This document shows positions 43,318 through 51,848 of a stretch of 64,000 nucleotides of DNA, piece after piece; the first letter of the stretch is position 1, and every line of letters starts with the position of its first letter. Position numbers and translations under genes: made by a program. The DNA lies in NCBI GenBank assembly GCA_017577575.1, contig PKRG01000001.1, positions 372,001-436,000 of the forward strand, written 5' to 3'. The stretch is from Acidimicrobiia bacterium (lineage in GTDB: Bacteria; Actinomycetota; Acidimicrobiia; Spongiisociales; ZC4RG35). Below the pieces are notes generated by a model that did no database searches, was not told the origin of the DNA, and worked only from the letters and a program-made list of their open reading frames with translations.

Positions 43318-44762
43318 GCTGGGAACCGGTCATCGGAATCGAGACCCACGTGGAGCTCAAGACCGACTCCAAGATGTTCTGCGGCTGCGCGGTGGCCTTC
43401 GGCGACGAGCCGAACACCAACGTGTGCCCGGTGTGCCTCGGCCTCCCCGGGGCGCTCCCGGTCACCAACCAGCGAGCCATCGAGTGGATCACCGCCATCG
43501 GGCTGGCCCTCAACTGCGAGATCAGCCCCACATCGGTGTTCCACCGCAAGAACTACTTCTACGCCGACCTCCCGAAGAACTACCAGATCTCCCAATACGA
43601 CGTCCCCGTCTGCCACGACGGGCATCTGGACGTGGAAGTGGACGGGGAGACCATCCGGGTCGGCATCGAACGGGCCCACATGGAAGAGGACACCGGCAAG
43701 TCCCGCCACGTCGGCGAGGGGGGCCGCATCCACCAGGCGGAGGCGACCCTCCTCGACTTCAACCGCTCCGGGGTGCCACTCGTCGAGATCGTGTCCCGGC
43801 CCGACATCCACTCCGCCGCCCAGGCCCGGGCCTACGCCCAGGAGCTGCGCGCCGTGGTCGCCGAGCTGGGGGTCTCCGACGCCCGGATGGAGGAAGGCTC
43901 CATCCGCTTCGATGCCAACGTGTCGGTGCGGCCGGCGGGGAGCACCGAGCTCGGCACGAAGGTCGAGATCAAGAACATGAACTCCTTCCGCTCCCTCGAG
44001 CGGGCCATCGCCTACGAGATCGATCGCCAGATCGCCGCCCTCGAACGCGGCGAGGCGCTGGTGCAGGAGACCCGCCACTGGGACGAGGAAGCGGGCGTCA
44101 CCCACACCATGCGCGTCAAGGAGGGCTCTTCCGACTACCGCTACTTCGCCGAGCCCGACCTGCCGCCCCTGGTCCTCGACCGCGACTGGGTGGAGCGCAT
44201 CCGGTCGACCATCCCCGAGCTCCCGGCCGCCCGCCGCGCCCGCTACGCCGCGGCCGGCCTCGATCCCCAGATCGTCTCGGTGCTGTCGTCGGCGGAGCCG
44301 GAGCTGAGGCAGCTCTACGAGGACGCCGTCGCCGCCGGCGCCGATGCCAAGGCGGCAGCCAACTGGGTCACCGGCGACGTCACCGCCGGCTTGCGGCGAC
44401 TGGGCTGCACGGTCGAGGAGGCCCACCTCGACGGGGGAGTCATCGCCGAGCTCGTGAGCATGGTGGCGGAAGGGAAGATCTCGTCGTCGGCCGCCAAGGA
44501 AGTGCTGGCCGGCGTGATGGAAGGCGAAGGCAGCCCGGCCGAGGTGGCGGAGAAGAGGGACCTGCTCCAGATCTCCGACACCGCCGAGCTGGAGGGCATG
44601 GTCGCCTCCGTGATCGAGCAGAACCCCGACGCCGTCGAGAGGTACCGCTCGGGTGAGGTGAAGGTGATCGGCTTCCTCGTGGGCCAGGTGATGAGGGCCT
44701 CGGGAGGAAAGGCCGACCCGAAGCTGGTCAACGAGCTGCTCCGCAGGAACCTGGAAGGCTGA
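43314..44762 (+). CDS. gatB: Asp-tRNA(Asn)/Glu-tRNA(Gln) amidotransferase subunit B
   Basis: Kinase/tRNA-binding subunit of 482 residues that activates the misacylated tRNA and receives ammonia from GatA. Seen: IGIETHVELKTDSKMFCGC, CPVCLGLPGALPVTN with the zinc Cys pairs, FHRKNYFYADLPKNYQISQYDVP, RMEEGSIRFDANVSVR-like and ETRHWDEEAGVTHTMRVKE, and the C-terminal helical and YqeY-like tail with VAEKRDLLQI. It completes the gatCAB operon. Confidence 0.97.
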   Translation: MSWEPVIGIETHVELKTDSKMFCGCAVAFGDEPNTNVCPVCLGLPGALPVTNQRAIEWITAIGLALNCEISPTSVFHRKNYFYADLPKNYQISQYDVPVCHDGHLDVEVDGETIRVGIERAHMEEDTGKSRHVGEGGRIHQAEATLLDFNRSGVPLVEIVSRPDIHSAAQARAYAQELRAVVAELGVSDARMEEGSIRFDANVSVRPAGSTELGTKVEIKNMNSFRSLERAIAYEIDRQIAALERGEALVQETRHWDEEAGVTHTMRVKEGSSDYRYFAEPDLPPLVLDRDWVERIRSTIPELPAARRARYAAAGLDPQIVSVLSSAEPELRQLYEDAVAAGADAKAAANWVTGDVTAGLRRLGCTVEEAHLDGGVIAELVSMVAEGKISSSAAKEVLAGVMEGEGSPAEVAEKRDLLQISDTAELEGMVASVIEQNPDAVERYRSGEVKVIGFLVGQVMRASGGKADPKLVNELLRRNLEG

Positions 44763-44767
44763 CCGGC

Positions 44768-45412
44768 GTGGGACGTTTCCTGGGTTTCGAGGGGGTGGAC
44801 GCGGCGCTCTTCGATTGCGACGGCGTCCTGGTCGATTCCGAGCCGATCTCCGAGCGCGCCTGGCGGGCGGCGCTGGAGGAGTTCGGGATCCACATGGAGG
44901 ACTTCTCGGATTGGATCGGAAAGACCGACCAGGAGCTGGCCGTCCACTTCGCGTCCGAAGCCGGCATCTCCCCGTCCCGGCTCACCTCGCTGATGGCGGA
45001 CCGGCTGCTCGAGATCCTCGACCAGGAAGGGGTCCAGCCCTTCCCCGACACGCTCGCCGCCCTGGAAGCGGCCGAGCGGTCGAACCTGGATCTGGCGGTG
45101 GTCTCCAACAGCGAGGGCTGGCGCCTCGACGCCATCCTGTCGGCCGTCGGCATCAAGGACCGCTTCTCGGTGGTGGTCTCCAGCGACGACGTCACCCACC
45201 CCAAGCCGGCGCCCGACGTGTACCTGCTCGCCGCCGAGCGGCTGGGCGTGCCGCCGCTGCGGTGCGTGGTGGTCGAGGACACCCCCATCGGGGTCAGCGC
45301 CGGGCGCGCCGCCGGCATGCGCGTCGTCGCCGTCGTCAGGGGATTGGTCCCCGCCGAGGAGCTCAGGCACGCCACGAAAGTCGTCCCATCCCTCGACCGA
45401 GCGCTCGACTGA
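44768..45412 (+). CDS. HAD-superfamily hydrolase (beta-phosphoglucomutase-like)
   Basis: A 214-residue HAD phosphatase or phosphomutase. Seen: motif I LFDCDGVLVDSEPI with the nucleophile Asp, a helical cap, motif II VVSNSEGW, motif III Lys in THPKPAPDVYLLA, and motif IV VVEDTPIGVSAGRAAGM. Substrate unknown; relatives act on sugar phosphates. GTG 44768 lies 5 bases after the gatB stop, so it may be transcribed with gatCAB. Confidence 0.85.
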   Translation: MGRFLGFEGVDAALFDCDGVLVDSEPISERAWRAALEEFGIHMEDFSDWIGKTDQELAVHFASEAGISPSRLTSLMADRLLEILDQEGVQPFPDTLAALEAAERSNLDLAVVSNSEGWRLDAILSAVGIKDRFSVVVSSDDVTHPKPAPDVYLLAAERLGVPPLRCVVVEDTPIGVSAGRAAGMRVVAVVRGLVPAEELRHATKVVPSLDRALD

Positions 45413-45433
45413 GCCACGTGACGCCGATTCCGC

Positions 45434-45449
45434 TACCTTGCCCGAAGTG
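45434..45449 (+). promoter_or_regulatory. Leaderless-type promoter of pyk
   Basis: TACCTT (45434-45439), seven bases, then GTG 45447. This spacing selects GTG 45447 over the in-frame TTG at 45438, which lies within the hexamer. Confidence 0.5.
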
Positions 45450-46916
45450 AGACGCACCAAGATCGTGGCCACGCTGGGACCGGCCACGGACTCCTACGAG
45501 CGGGTCCGGGCGATGGTCGAGGCCGGCATGGACGTCGCCCGGCTCAACTTCTCCCACGGAGATCACGACACGCACCGCCGCTGGTTCGAATGGGTCAGGC
45601 GCGCCTCCGAGGAAACCGGCCGCAACGTGGCGGTGCTGCAAGACATCCAGGGCCCCAAGCTGCGGGTGGGCCGTTTCCCCGACGGCGGCATCGAACTGGC
45701 GCCCGGAACCACCGTCACACTCGTCCCCGACGACGTCGACGGAGGCGACCGCCTCATCCCCATCTCGTATCCGCACCTGACCGAGGACGTGAAAGAGGGG
45801 CACCGGATAGTCCTCGCCGACGGCTTGATCGTCCTCGAGGTCACCGGCGTGGCGTCCGACTCGCTGAGCGCCCTCGTGCGGGTGGGGGGCGTCCTCACCG
45901 ACCGAAAGGGCGCCGCGTTCCCCGACAGCGACCTGCGCACCCCGGCGGTGACACCCAAGGACGAAGAAGACCTGGAGTTCGGACGGGAGCTGGGCGTGGA
46001 CTGGGTGGCGGCGTCGTTCGTGCGCACCGGCGACGACGTCCGCCAGGTGCAGGCCCTGTGCGGGCTGGCACCGGTCATCGCCAAGATCGAGCTCGCCGTC
46101 GCCTACCGGAACCTCGACGAGATCCTCGCCGAGTCGGACGGGGTGATGATCGCCCGGGGCGACCTCGGCGTCCAGCTGCCGCTGGAGAGGATCCCCATCG
46201 TCCAGGCCGAGATCCTCTCCCGGGCGAACGCCGTCGGGCGCATCACGATCACCGCCACCGAGATGCTCGAGTCGATGACCCACAACCAGCGGCCCACCCG
46301 GGCCGAGGTGACGGACGTCGTCAACGCCGTGGTGGAGGGGACCGACGCCGTGATGCTGTCGGGGGAGACGGCGGTGGGGGAGTACCCGATCCGCGCCGTC
46401 GAGATGATGGCCCGGATCTGCGCAGAGGCCGAGAGCTCTCCCCATGCCCGCCGCCACTCCGTGCCCTTCCTCGGGGCGGTCAACCGGGTGGCCTCGGCGG
46501 TGGCGCGGGCCGCCACCGAGGCGGCCGCCGACCTGGGGATCGGCACCATCGTCGCCTTCACCGAGTCGGGCAGCACCGCCCGCCTCATCTCCAAGTACCG
46601 TCCGGAGGCGGCGGTGGTCGCATTCAGCCCCAACCCTTCCACGCGCCGGCGGATGGCCCTCTACTGGGGGGTGACCGCCTACCCGTTCGAGCGGCGCGAG
46701 TACACCGACCACGAGATCGCCGCCGCCGAGAAGTTCCTGGAGCGGGAGAAGCTGTGTCATCGGGGCGACCTGGTGGTGATGGTGGCGGGCATCCCGCCGG
46801 GGCAGCGCTCGGCCACCAACCTGATGAAGATCCACATGGTCGGAGAGCGCGAGAGCGGGGTGCTGTCGCAGCGGACCGGCCGCCGCGCCCCCGAGGTGGG
46901 CGGGCTGGGTGTCTGA
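45447..46916 (+). CDS. pyk: Pyruvate kinase
   Basis: Last enzyme of glycolysis: phosphoenolpyruvate plus ADP to pyruvate plus ATP. The 489-residue product shows RRTKIVATLGPATDS, ARLNFSHGDHDTH, LQDIQGPKLRVG, the B domain (about 65-165), TPKDEEDLEFGRELGVDWVAASFVR, IAKIELAVAYRNLDEIL with the catalytic Lys/Glu pair, MIARGDLGVQLPLE, ITATEMLESMTHNQRPTRAEVTDV, and MLSGETAVGEYP, followed by the C-terminal regulatory domain. Full length. Confidence 0.97.
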   Translation: MRRTKIVATLGPATDSYERVRAMVEAGMDVARLNFSHGDHDTHRRWFEWVRRASEETGRNVAVLQDIQGPKLRVGRFPDGGIELAPGTTVTLVPDDVDGGDRLIPISYPHLTEDVKEGHRIVLADGLIVLEVTGVASDSLSALVRVGGVLTDRKGAAFPDSDLRTPAVTPKDEEDLEFGRELGVDWVAASFVRTGDDVRQVQALCGLAPVIAKIELAVAYRNLDEILAESDGVMIARGDLGVQLPLERIPIVQAEILSRANAVGRITITATEMLESMTHNQRPTRAEVTDVVNAVVEGTDAVMLSGETAVGEYPIRAVEMMARICAEAESSPHARRHSVPFLGAVNRVASAVARAATEAAADLGIGTIVAFTESGSTARLISKYRPEAAVVAFSPNPSTRRRMALYWGVTAYPFERREYTDHEIAAAEKFLEREKLCHRGDLVVMVAGIPPGQRSATNLMKIHMVGERESGVLSQRTGRRAPEVGGLGV

Positions 46917-46946
46917 GGGGGTCCCTGCCCCCACTATGATCGCCGC

Positions 46947-47237
46947 ATGGGCCAGACCATCGAGATAGATCGCGCGCTCCGGGTCGGCGACTCGCTCGTC
47001 GTCATCTGTGACCGGAGCCTGGCCGGACAGGAAGGCGAGGCCTACACGCCGGGCACGACCGCCGGGATCGACACCTGGCCGGCGAAGCTGGCCGAGAGGC
47101 TGTTCGCCGCCGACGGCGACATCCAGCGGGTGCACGTGATGTCCAACGCGGTGACGATCACCCGCTCCGGTGGCTGGGCCCCCGAGGCCGAAGAGAAGGC
47201 CACAGTCATCGTTCGCGACTTCTTCCGCTACTACTGA
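46947..47237 (+). CDS. Small Nfu N-terminal-domain-like protein
   Basis: A 96-residue protein. The C-terminal half, AKLAERLFAADGDIQRVHVMSNAVTITRSGGWAPEAEEKATVIVRDFF, follows the Nfu/NifU N-terminal domain pattern: SPLAxxLFxxxGV, then a strand pair ending FVTVTK and a Trp. It lacks the Cys-containing C-terminal Fe-S scaffold domain, so it is not a complete Nfu. A role near Fe-S assembly is only a guess. TATGAT (46935-46940) lies six bases before the ATG, a leaderless pattern. Confidence 0.65.
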   Translation: MGQTIEIDRALRVGDSLVVICDRSLAGQEGEAYTPGTTAGIDTWPAKLAERLFAADGDIQRVHVMSNAVTITRSGGWAPEAEEKATVIVRDFFRYY

Positions 47238-47246
47238 CGGCGCAGG

Positions 47247-47263
47247 CACCGCGTGGCGGTGCG
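47247..47263. terminator. Bidirectional hairpin between convergent genes
   Basis: Perfect 7-bp stem GCACCGC / GCGGTGC with loop GTG in the 29-base gap between the Nfu_N-like stop and the MarR stop. No T-run follows on either strand, as is common for terminators in high-GC genomes. Confidence 0.55.
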
Positions 47264-47266
47264 GAG

Positions 47267-47710
47267 TCACTCCTCGGCGGTGTCGTACTCGATGGCCGCC
47301 TGCAACAGCTCACGGAGGCGCTGCTCGCCCTTTTCGCCGAGCCCGCCGAAGATCCTTTCCTCGAGACGGGTGACCTCTTCGTCGCACGCCTTGAGGAGGG
47401 CGAGGCCCTCGTCGGTCAATCCCGTGAGCTGGATACGACCGTGGTCGGGCGAGACCCGCCGCTGGATCAGGCCCCGCTCCTCCAAGGAGTTCACCACCTG
47501 GTGCATCGCCTGGGCGGTGATGTACGAACGCCGAGCCAGCTGGGCGTTCGACAGGCCCGGTCGATGCTCGAGGATGCTCATCAACGTGTACTGAGGGACC
47601 GACAGGCCGAAAGGCTTGAGCGCGTCCGACAGCTTGGAGCGGATGAGCCGGTCGAGCCGAGCGACCAGATAACTCGTGCGAGGGCGTGCGTTGCCGGCTC
47701 TGTCTCCCAT
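47267..47710 (-). CDS. MarR-family transcriptional regulator of the catabolic island
   Basis: Dimeric winged-helix regulator of 147 residues. Seen: YLVARLDRLIRSKLSDALKPFGLSVPQYTLMSILEHRPGLSNAQLARRSYITAQAMHQVVNSLEERGLIQRRVSPDHGRIQLTGLTDEG, with the winged helix and the DxRxxxLxLT wing signature (DHGRIQLTGLT). It lies 12 bases after the amidohydrolase gene, so both are read from the promoter at about 48.6 kb that holds one of the three palindromes; this makes autoregulation likely. Regulators of this kind beside acyl-CoA ligases often respond to a CoA thioester; that ligand is inference. Confidence 0.9.
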   Translation of the reverse strand: MGDRAGNARPRTSYLVARLDRLIRSKLSDALKPFGLSVPQYTLMSILEHRPGLSNAQLARRSYITAQAMHQVVNSLEERGLIQRRVSPDHGRIQLTGLTDEGLALLKACDEEVTRLEERIFGGLGEKGEQRLRELLQAAIEYDTAEE

Positions 47711-47722
47711 GACGTCCCGAAC

Positions 47723-48592
47723 CTAGGTCAACTCGAGGAGCGCGTTGGCATTGTCGAGAAGGATCATCCTCTCCAGGTCCTCTCCCAGGCCGAGGCGGTG
47801 GAACTCGTCGAGCCATCGGTCCGGCGTGATCAGCGGGTAGTCGGATCCGAACAACACCTGCCCGCGGAGAGGGCCCTTCATGTAGGAGACCAGCTGCGGC
47901 GGGAAGCGCTTCGGGCTCCAACCCGACAGGTCGATGTGGACCTGCGGCTTGTGCAGAGCCACGGAGATCGCTTCGTCCTGCCAGGGGAACGACGGGTGAG
48001 CCATGACGATCTTCATCTCCGGGAAGTCCACGGCCACATCGTCGATGAGCATCGGGTTGCTGTGTCGCAGCCTGATTCCCCCGCCACCGGGAAGGCCGGC
48101 CCCGATTCCACTGTGGCCGGTGTGGAACAGGGCGATCGCACCGGCGGCCTGGATCAGCTCGTACAGGGGATAGGCGATGCGGTCGTTGGGATCGAACTGC
48201 TGGATGCCGGGATGGAACTTGAAGCCTTTGACCTCGCCGTCGGAGAGGAGTTCTTCGGCCTCCGCCACGGCTTCAGTGCCGCGGCGGGGATCGATGCTGG
48301 CGAACGGAATGAGCACATCGGGGTGTCGGCGCGCTCCTTCGACGATGAAGCTGTTGGGGATGCGGGGCTGGCCAGTCGTCAGGGCCGAGTCCACACCGAA
48401 GATCACGGCCTTGATGCGACGGGCGCGGTAATACTCGGCGACCTCGTCGAGAGTGGGAAGCGGTCCTTCGTCCCGGAAGTATCGGCTGGCCGCCTCCCTC
48501 AGCTCAGGAGACAGGTGATCGTCGCCAGCGGGCCCGATCTCGATGTGGACGTGCACATCGATCGCAACCCAATCTTCGATTTCTGAGGCCAA
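47723..48592 (-). CDS. Amidohydrolase-2 family metal-dependent hydrolase or decarboxylase
   Basis: A 289-residue TIM-barrel protein of the ACMSD/amidohydrolase-2 group. Seen: the first metal motif VAIDVHVHIEIG (HxH), IPFASIDPRRGTEAVAE, GFKFHPGIQQFDPND with a His/Lys strand, ALFHTGHSGIG, MKIVMAHPSFPWQDEAI, and LFGSDYPLITPDRWLDEF with the final Asp. This group holds decarboxylases and hydrolases of aromatic or keto acids. TTG 48592 follows an AGGAGA ribosome binding site by six bases; a longer open frame upstream would run through the promoter and operator. It is the first gene of a two-gene operon with marR. Confidence 0.85.
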   Translation of the reverse strand: MASEIEDWVAIDVHVHIEIGPAGDDHLSPELREAASRYFRDEGPLPTLDEVAEYYRARRIKAVIFGVDSALTTGQPRIPNSFIVEGARRHPDVLIPFASIDPRRGTEAVAEAEELLSDGEVKGFKFHPGIQQFDPNDRIAYPLYELIQAAGAIALFHTGHSGIGAGLPGGGGIRLRHSNPMLIDDVAVDFPEMKIVMAHPSFPWQDEAISVALHKPQVHIDLSGWSPKRFPPQLVSYMKGPLRGQVLFGSDYPLITPDRWLDEFHRLGLGEDLERMILLDNANALLELT

Positions 48593-48618
48593 GATCTCTC
48601 CTGCGCGCACCGGAACGA

Positions 48619-48635
48619 TATCAAGATACCTGATA
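48619..48635. promoter_or_regulatory. MarR operator site 1
   Basis: 17-bp palindrome TATCAAGATACCTGATA. Its reverse complement TATCAGGTATCTTGATA differs by one base from site 2. It overlaps the forward -10 TATATT (48634-48639) of the ligase gene and touches the reverse -10 TATCGT (48620-48615) of the amidohydrolase gene, so binding would block both divergent promoters. Confidence 0.75.
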
Positions 48636-48668
48636 TATTCGGGTAGTCCGTCGAGCCAGGAGGAGCCG

Positions 48669-50279
48669 GTGAGGGGCTTGATGCAGGACGTCCCGCTCTC
48701 GATCTCGCTGATCCTGCGTCGGATGATGTCGGTCGGGGCCGAGATGACGGTGACCTCGGTGGAACCGGCCGGCGTGGACATCCGCCGATACTCCGAGATC
48801 GTCGACCGTTCCCTCCGGCTGGCTTCCGCGCTCGAGGAACTCGGGGTGCCTCGGGGCGGGACCGTCGCCAGCTTCGCATGGAACGGGCACCGTCACCTCG
48901 AGCTGTACTACGGGGTCCCCGGCTCCGGGCGGGTCCTCCACACCATCAACGTCCGGCTCCACGACGACGTGATCGAGTACATGGTCGGCCACGCCCGGGA
49001 CAGGGTCGTCTTCGTCGACGCGGCGCTGACCCACCGCCTCGCCCCTCTCCGCGATCGCCTGCCCGTCGACGCCTTCGTCGTCATGGAGGACGGCGCCGAT
49101 GTGGACCCGGCTTTCGCCGACGACCTGCGCTACGAGGAGCTGATCGCCGGTCAGCAGCCGGCAGAGCCGGACGACGTGGACGAGAACGAGGCGGCGTCGA
49201 TCTGTTACACCAGCGGGACGACGGGCCGCCCGAAGTCGGTCGTCTACTCGCACCGCTCGGTCGTTCTCCACGCCTTGGGACAGCTCATGGTCGATGGCCA
49301 TGGGATACGTCGCGGCGACGTCGTCTTGCCGCTCACCCCGATGTTCCACGTGAACTGCTGGGGATTGCCGTATTCGTCGGGGCTGGCGCCGGCCTCGCTG
49401 GTTTTCGCGGGAGCCGACACCAGCCCTCACAGCGTGGCGTCACTGATAGAGCGGACCCGCCCGAACGTACTGGCCGGGATCCCGACCTTCTGGGTGCAGA
49501 TGGACGAGGTGTTCGCTTCCGGAGAGTACGACCTGGGGTCTGTGGAACGGATCCTGTGCGGTGGCGCCGAGCCACCCCCAGCCCTGATTCGCAAGTACAC
49601 CGACCGGGGGATCGACTTCTTCCACGGCTGGGGCATGACCGAGATGTCTCCCAGCGGGACCGGAAATTGGATTCCGGCGAACAGCCGCGACGTGGAGCAG
49701 AGGGCCAGCCAGGGGGTCGCCGCTCCCACCGTGGAGCTGCGGCTGGTGGCCGACGACGGGACCGAGCTCCCCTGGGACGGGGTGTCGGTGGGCGAGATCG
49801 AGGCCCGAGGGCCGTGGATCGCGGCGGCGTACTACGAGCCGGACGACGACGCGAACGAGAGCCGGTTCCACGATGGTTGGCTGAGGACCGGCGACGTCGG
49901 CCGGATCCGCCCCGACGGGACGTTGGAGATCGTCGACCGTACCAAGGACCTGGTGAAGTCGGGGGGTGAATGGATCAGCTCGGTGGAGTTGGAGCGGGCA
50001 TTGGCGGCTCATCCGGCGGTCAAGGAGTCCGCCGTCGTTGCCGTCCCTCATCCGCGATGGGGAGAGCGGCCGGCGGCGCTCGTCGTCCTGAAGGAGGGCG
50101 CCGAGGCCGGGGAGGAGGAGCTGAAGGAGTTCCTGGCGGCGAGAGTGGCGAGCTGGCAGGTGCCCGATGTCATCGAGGTGGTGGACGACCTGCCCAAGAC
50201 GGGTGTGGGTAAGGTCGACAAGCGTCGGCTCAGGGAAGAGGTGGTTCCGGCCCTGTCGGGCCGGTTGCCTCAGTCGTAG
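48669..50279 (+). CDS. Acyl-CoA synthetase (AMP-forming), FadD-like
   Basis: ANL-superfamily ligase of 536 residues that activates a carboxylic acid to its CoA thioester. Seen: the AMP-binding loop ICYTSGTTGRPKSVVYSHRS, PMFHVNCWGLPY, LCGGAEPPPALIRKY, HGWGMTEMSPSG, WLRTGDVGRIRPDGTLEIVDRTKDLVKSGGEWIS with the hinge Asp and the linker, and a C-terminal catalytic Lys in PKTGVGKVDKRRL. The MQDVPLSISLILRRM opening is typical of medium-chain fatty acyl-CoA ligases of this type. An AGGAGG site supports GTG 48669; ATG 48681 is an alternative. Its 3' end overlaps the MaoC gene by 10 bases. Confidence 0.92.
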   Translation: MRGLMQDVPLSISLILRRMMSVGAEMTVTSVEPAGVDIRRYSEIVDRSLRLASALEELGVPRGGTVASFAWNGHRHLELYYGVPGSGRVLHTINVRLHDDVIEYMVGHARDRVVFVDAALTHRLAPLRDRLPVDAFVVMEDGADVDPAFADDLRYEELIAGQQPAEPDDVDENEAASICYTSGTTGRPKSVVYSHRSVVLHALGQLMVDGHGIRRGDVVLPLTPMFHVNCWGLPYSSGLAPASLVFAGADTSPHSVASLIERTRPNVLAGIPTFWVQMDEVFASGEYDLGSVERILCGGAEPPPALIRKYTDRGIDFFHGWGMTEMSPSGTGNWIPANSRDVEQRASQGVAAPTVELRLVADDGTELPWDGVSVGEIEARGPWIAAAYYEPDDDANESRFHDGWLRTGDVGRIRPDGTLEIVDRTKDLVKSGGEWISSVELERALAAHPAVKESAVVAVPHPRWGERPAALVVLKEGAEAGEEELKEFLAARVASWQVPDVIEVVDDLPKTGVGKVDKRRLREEVVPALSGRLPQS

Positions 50280-50728
50280 AAGCGGTACACCGCTTCAGCG
50301 GCCAGCGCCGGCTTGTCTCCGCCTTCGATCTCCATCGTGAGGTCGGCGGTCACCTCCACCCCACCGGGGACCTCCCGCGCCGATGCCAGCTTGCCGGCGA
50401 GTCGCACCCGGGAGCCGACCGGCACCGGGGCGGGGAACCGGAGGCGGTTCAACCCGTAGTTGATGGCCATCCCCACCTTCTCGACCTGGAGCAACTCCGA
50501 CCAGAGCGGGATCACGAGCGACAAGGTCAGGTAACCGTGCGCGATCGTCGACCCGAAGGGCCCCTCGGCGGCGCGCCGGGGGTCCACATGGATCCATTGG
50601 CGGTCCCGCGTGGCGGCGGCGAACAGGTCGATGTCCTCTTGGGTGATCTCGATCCAAGAGCTCTTTCCGAGCTCGGTTCCGTCCTCGACCTCGAGGAGGT
50701 CTGCAGGTCTCTCCACCGAGAGGGCCAC
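50270..50728 (-). CDS. MaoC-like hotdog dehydratase
   Basis: A 152-residue hotdog-fold protein, probably an enoyl-CoA hydratase with R specificity. Seen: the hydratase 2 motif FAAATRDRQWIHVDPRRAAEGPFGSTIAHGYLTLSLV with the catalytic Asp/His pair (D..H in the YxxxxGDxNPLH-like position reading RDRQWIHVD). It follows the SDR gene after 12 bases, so both are co-transcribed. With the SDR it would hydrate and then oxidise an enoyl-CoA, as the two halves of MFE-2 do. Confidence 0.9.
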   Translation of the reverse strand: MALSVERPADLLEVEDGTELGKSSWIEITQEDIDLFAAATRDRQWIHVDPRRAAEGPFGSTIAHGYLTLSLVIPLWSELLQVEKVGMAINYGLNRLRFPAPVPVGSRVRLAGKLASAREVPGGVEVTADLTMEIEGGDKPALAAEAVYRFYD

Positions 50729-50740
50729 GTCGACTCCTTC

Positions 50741-51646
50741 CTAATCGTCCAGTGCCGGGGGTGTGATCCCGTAGGTCTCGAGGTTCTCGCCGACCGTGGT
50801 GGCGAAGGCCTCGGCGATGGCGTCGGCGTCCCAGCCTCCGTCTTTGAACGCCGTCCTCACCTCGGTTGGATGCGACCACAAGCTGAGGCGGTCGCCTCCG
50901 ATCCCGATGCATTGGCCGGTGATGTGGGCGGCGGCGTCGGAGGCGAGGAACACCACGAGACCGGCGCAGTCCTCGGGCGGGCCGAAGCCGATCGACCGCC
51001 TCACCTTGCTGGGAAGCGGCTGGCCTTTCTCCACCATCTCGACATAGGGGGCGAGAAAAGGCACTGTGGCGGTCATCGCCGTCACCGCGTTCGGGATGAT
51101 GGCGTTCACCGTCACGCCGGCGCGGGCCAGCTCGAGAGCCCACGTTCGGGCCATGGCGGCGATGCCGGCCTTGGCGGCGGCGTAGTTGGTCTGCCCGAAG
51201 TTGCCGCGCTGGCCGGCGGGCGAGCCGGCGAGGATCAGGCGGCCTCCGTGGCCCGCCTCGCGGAAATAGACCGCCGCCGCCCTGGCGCAGGTGAACGTTC
51301 CGCGGAGGTGGACCCGGATGACCTCGTCGAACTCTTCGTCGCTCATCTTCCACAGGGTCCGATCCCGCAGGATCCCGGCATTGGTCACCATGACGTCGAG
51401 GCGGCCGTACGTGTCGACCGCGGCGGAGACGAGCAGGTCGGCGGTCTCGGCGGCGCCGACCGGCGACCCCACCGGAACGGCTTCTCCGCCTGCATCCCGG
51501 ATCCGCTGTGCTGCGGCTCCCGCCTTGTCCTCGTCGATGTCGTTGACGACCACCGACGCTCCTGCCGCGGCGAGGGCCTCGGCGTAGGCGAGGCCCAAGC
51601 CCTGTCCGCTGCCGGTGACGATGGCGACCTTTCCCGATAAGTCCAT
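50741..51646 (-). CDS. Short-chain dehydrogenase, (3R)-hydroxyacyl-CoA dehydrogenase-like
   Basis: SDR oxidoreductase of 301 residues resembling the dehydrogenase half of MFE-2. Seen: VAIVTGSGQGLGLAYAEALAAAGASVVVND with the TGxxxGxG loop, VTNAGILRDRTLWKM (NAG motif), Ser142, and YAAAK with Tyr155/Lys159. The C-terminal extension (WDADAIAEAFATTVGENLETY) is also typical of that group. A GAGGAG site lies just before ATG 51646. The promoter carries operator site 3. Confidence 0.9.
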   Translation of the reverse strand: MDLSGKVAIVTGSGQGLGLAYAEALAAAGASVVVNDIDEDKAGAAAQRIRDAGGEAVPVGSPVGAAETADLLVSAAVDTYGRLDVMVTNAGILRDRTLWKMSDEEFDEVIRVHLRGTFTCARAAAVYFREAGHGGRLILAGSPAGQRGNFGQTNYAAAKAGIAAMARTWALELARAGVTVNAIIPNAVTAMTATVPFLAPYVEMVEKGQPLPSKVRRSIGFGPPEDCAGLVVFLASDAAAHITGQCIGIGGDRLSLWSHPTEVRTAFKDGGWDADAIAEAFATTVGENLETYGITPPALDD

Positions 51647-51673
51647 GCTCTCTCCTCGCGGCTATCTCAAGAG

Positions 51674-51690
51674 TATAAAGAAAACTGATA
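51674..51690. promoter_or_regulatory. MarR operator site 3 (weaker match)
   Basis: TATAAAGAAAACTGATA; its reverse complement matches the site 1 reverse complement at 14 of 17 positions. It lies in a dyad GAGTAT-N11-ATACTC (51671-51693) and overlaps a reverse-strand -10 TATACT (51677-51672), placed to repress the SDR-MaoC operon. Confidence 0.6.
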
Positions 51691-51742
51691 CTCGGCTGCT
51701 GGTCCGCTTCGTGGCGCGTCGCTGGATCCCGCCACATTCCCC

Positions 51743-51770
51743 TTGCCGATATCAGGTAACTTGATAATAT
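51743..51770 (+). promoter_or_regulatory. Promoter of the LIV transporter operon with MarR operator site 2
   Basis: -35 TTGCCG (51743-51748), 16-base spacer and -10 TAATAT (51765-51770). The palindrome TATCAGGTAACTTGATA (51750-51766) fills the spacer. Around it is a second dyad, CCGATAT (51746-51752) with ATATCGG (51767-51773). A bound dimer would prevent polymerase access. Confidence 0.7.
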
Positions 51771-51848
51771 CGGCGGAAGCGAGGAGGAGCTGGCCACGAG
51801 ACGGAATCTCGCACGGCTGGGCAGTGCTGGGCGTCCGGATCACTTCTG

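Noticed and set aside
48543..48668. N-terminal extension of the acyl-CoA ligase upstream of GTG 48669
   Set aside because: It would run through the operator and the -10 element, and the ribosome binding site and conserved N-terminus fit GTG 48669.
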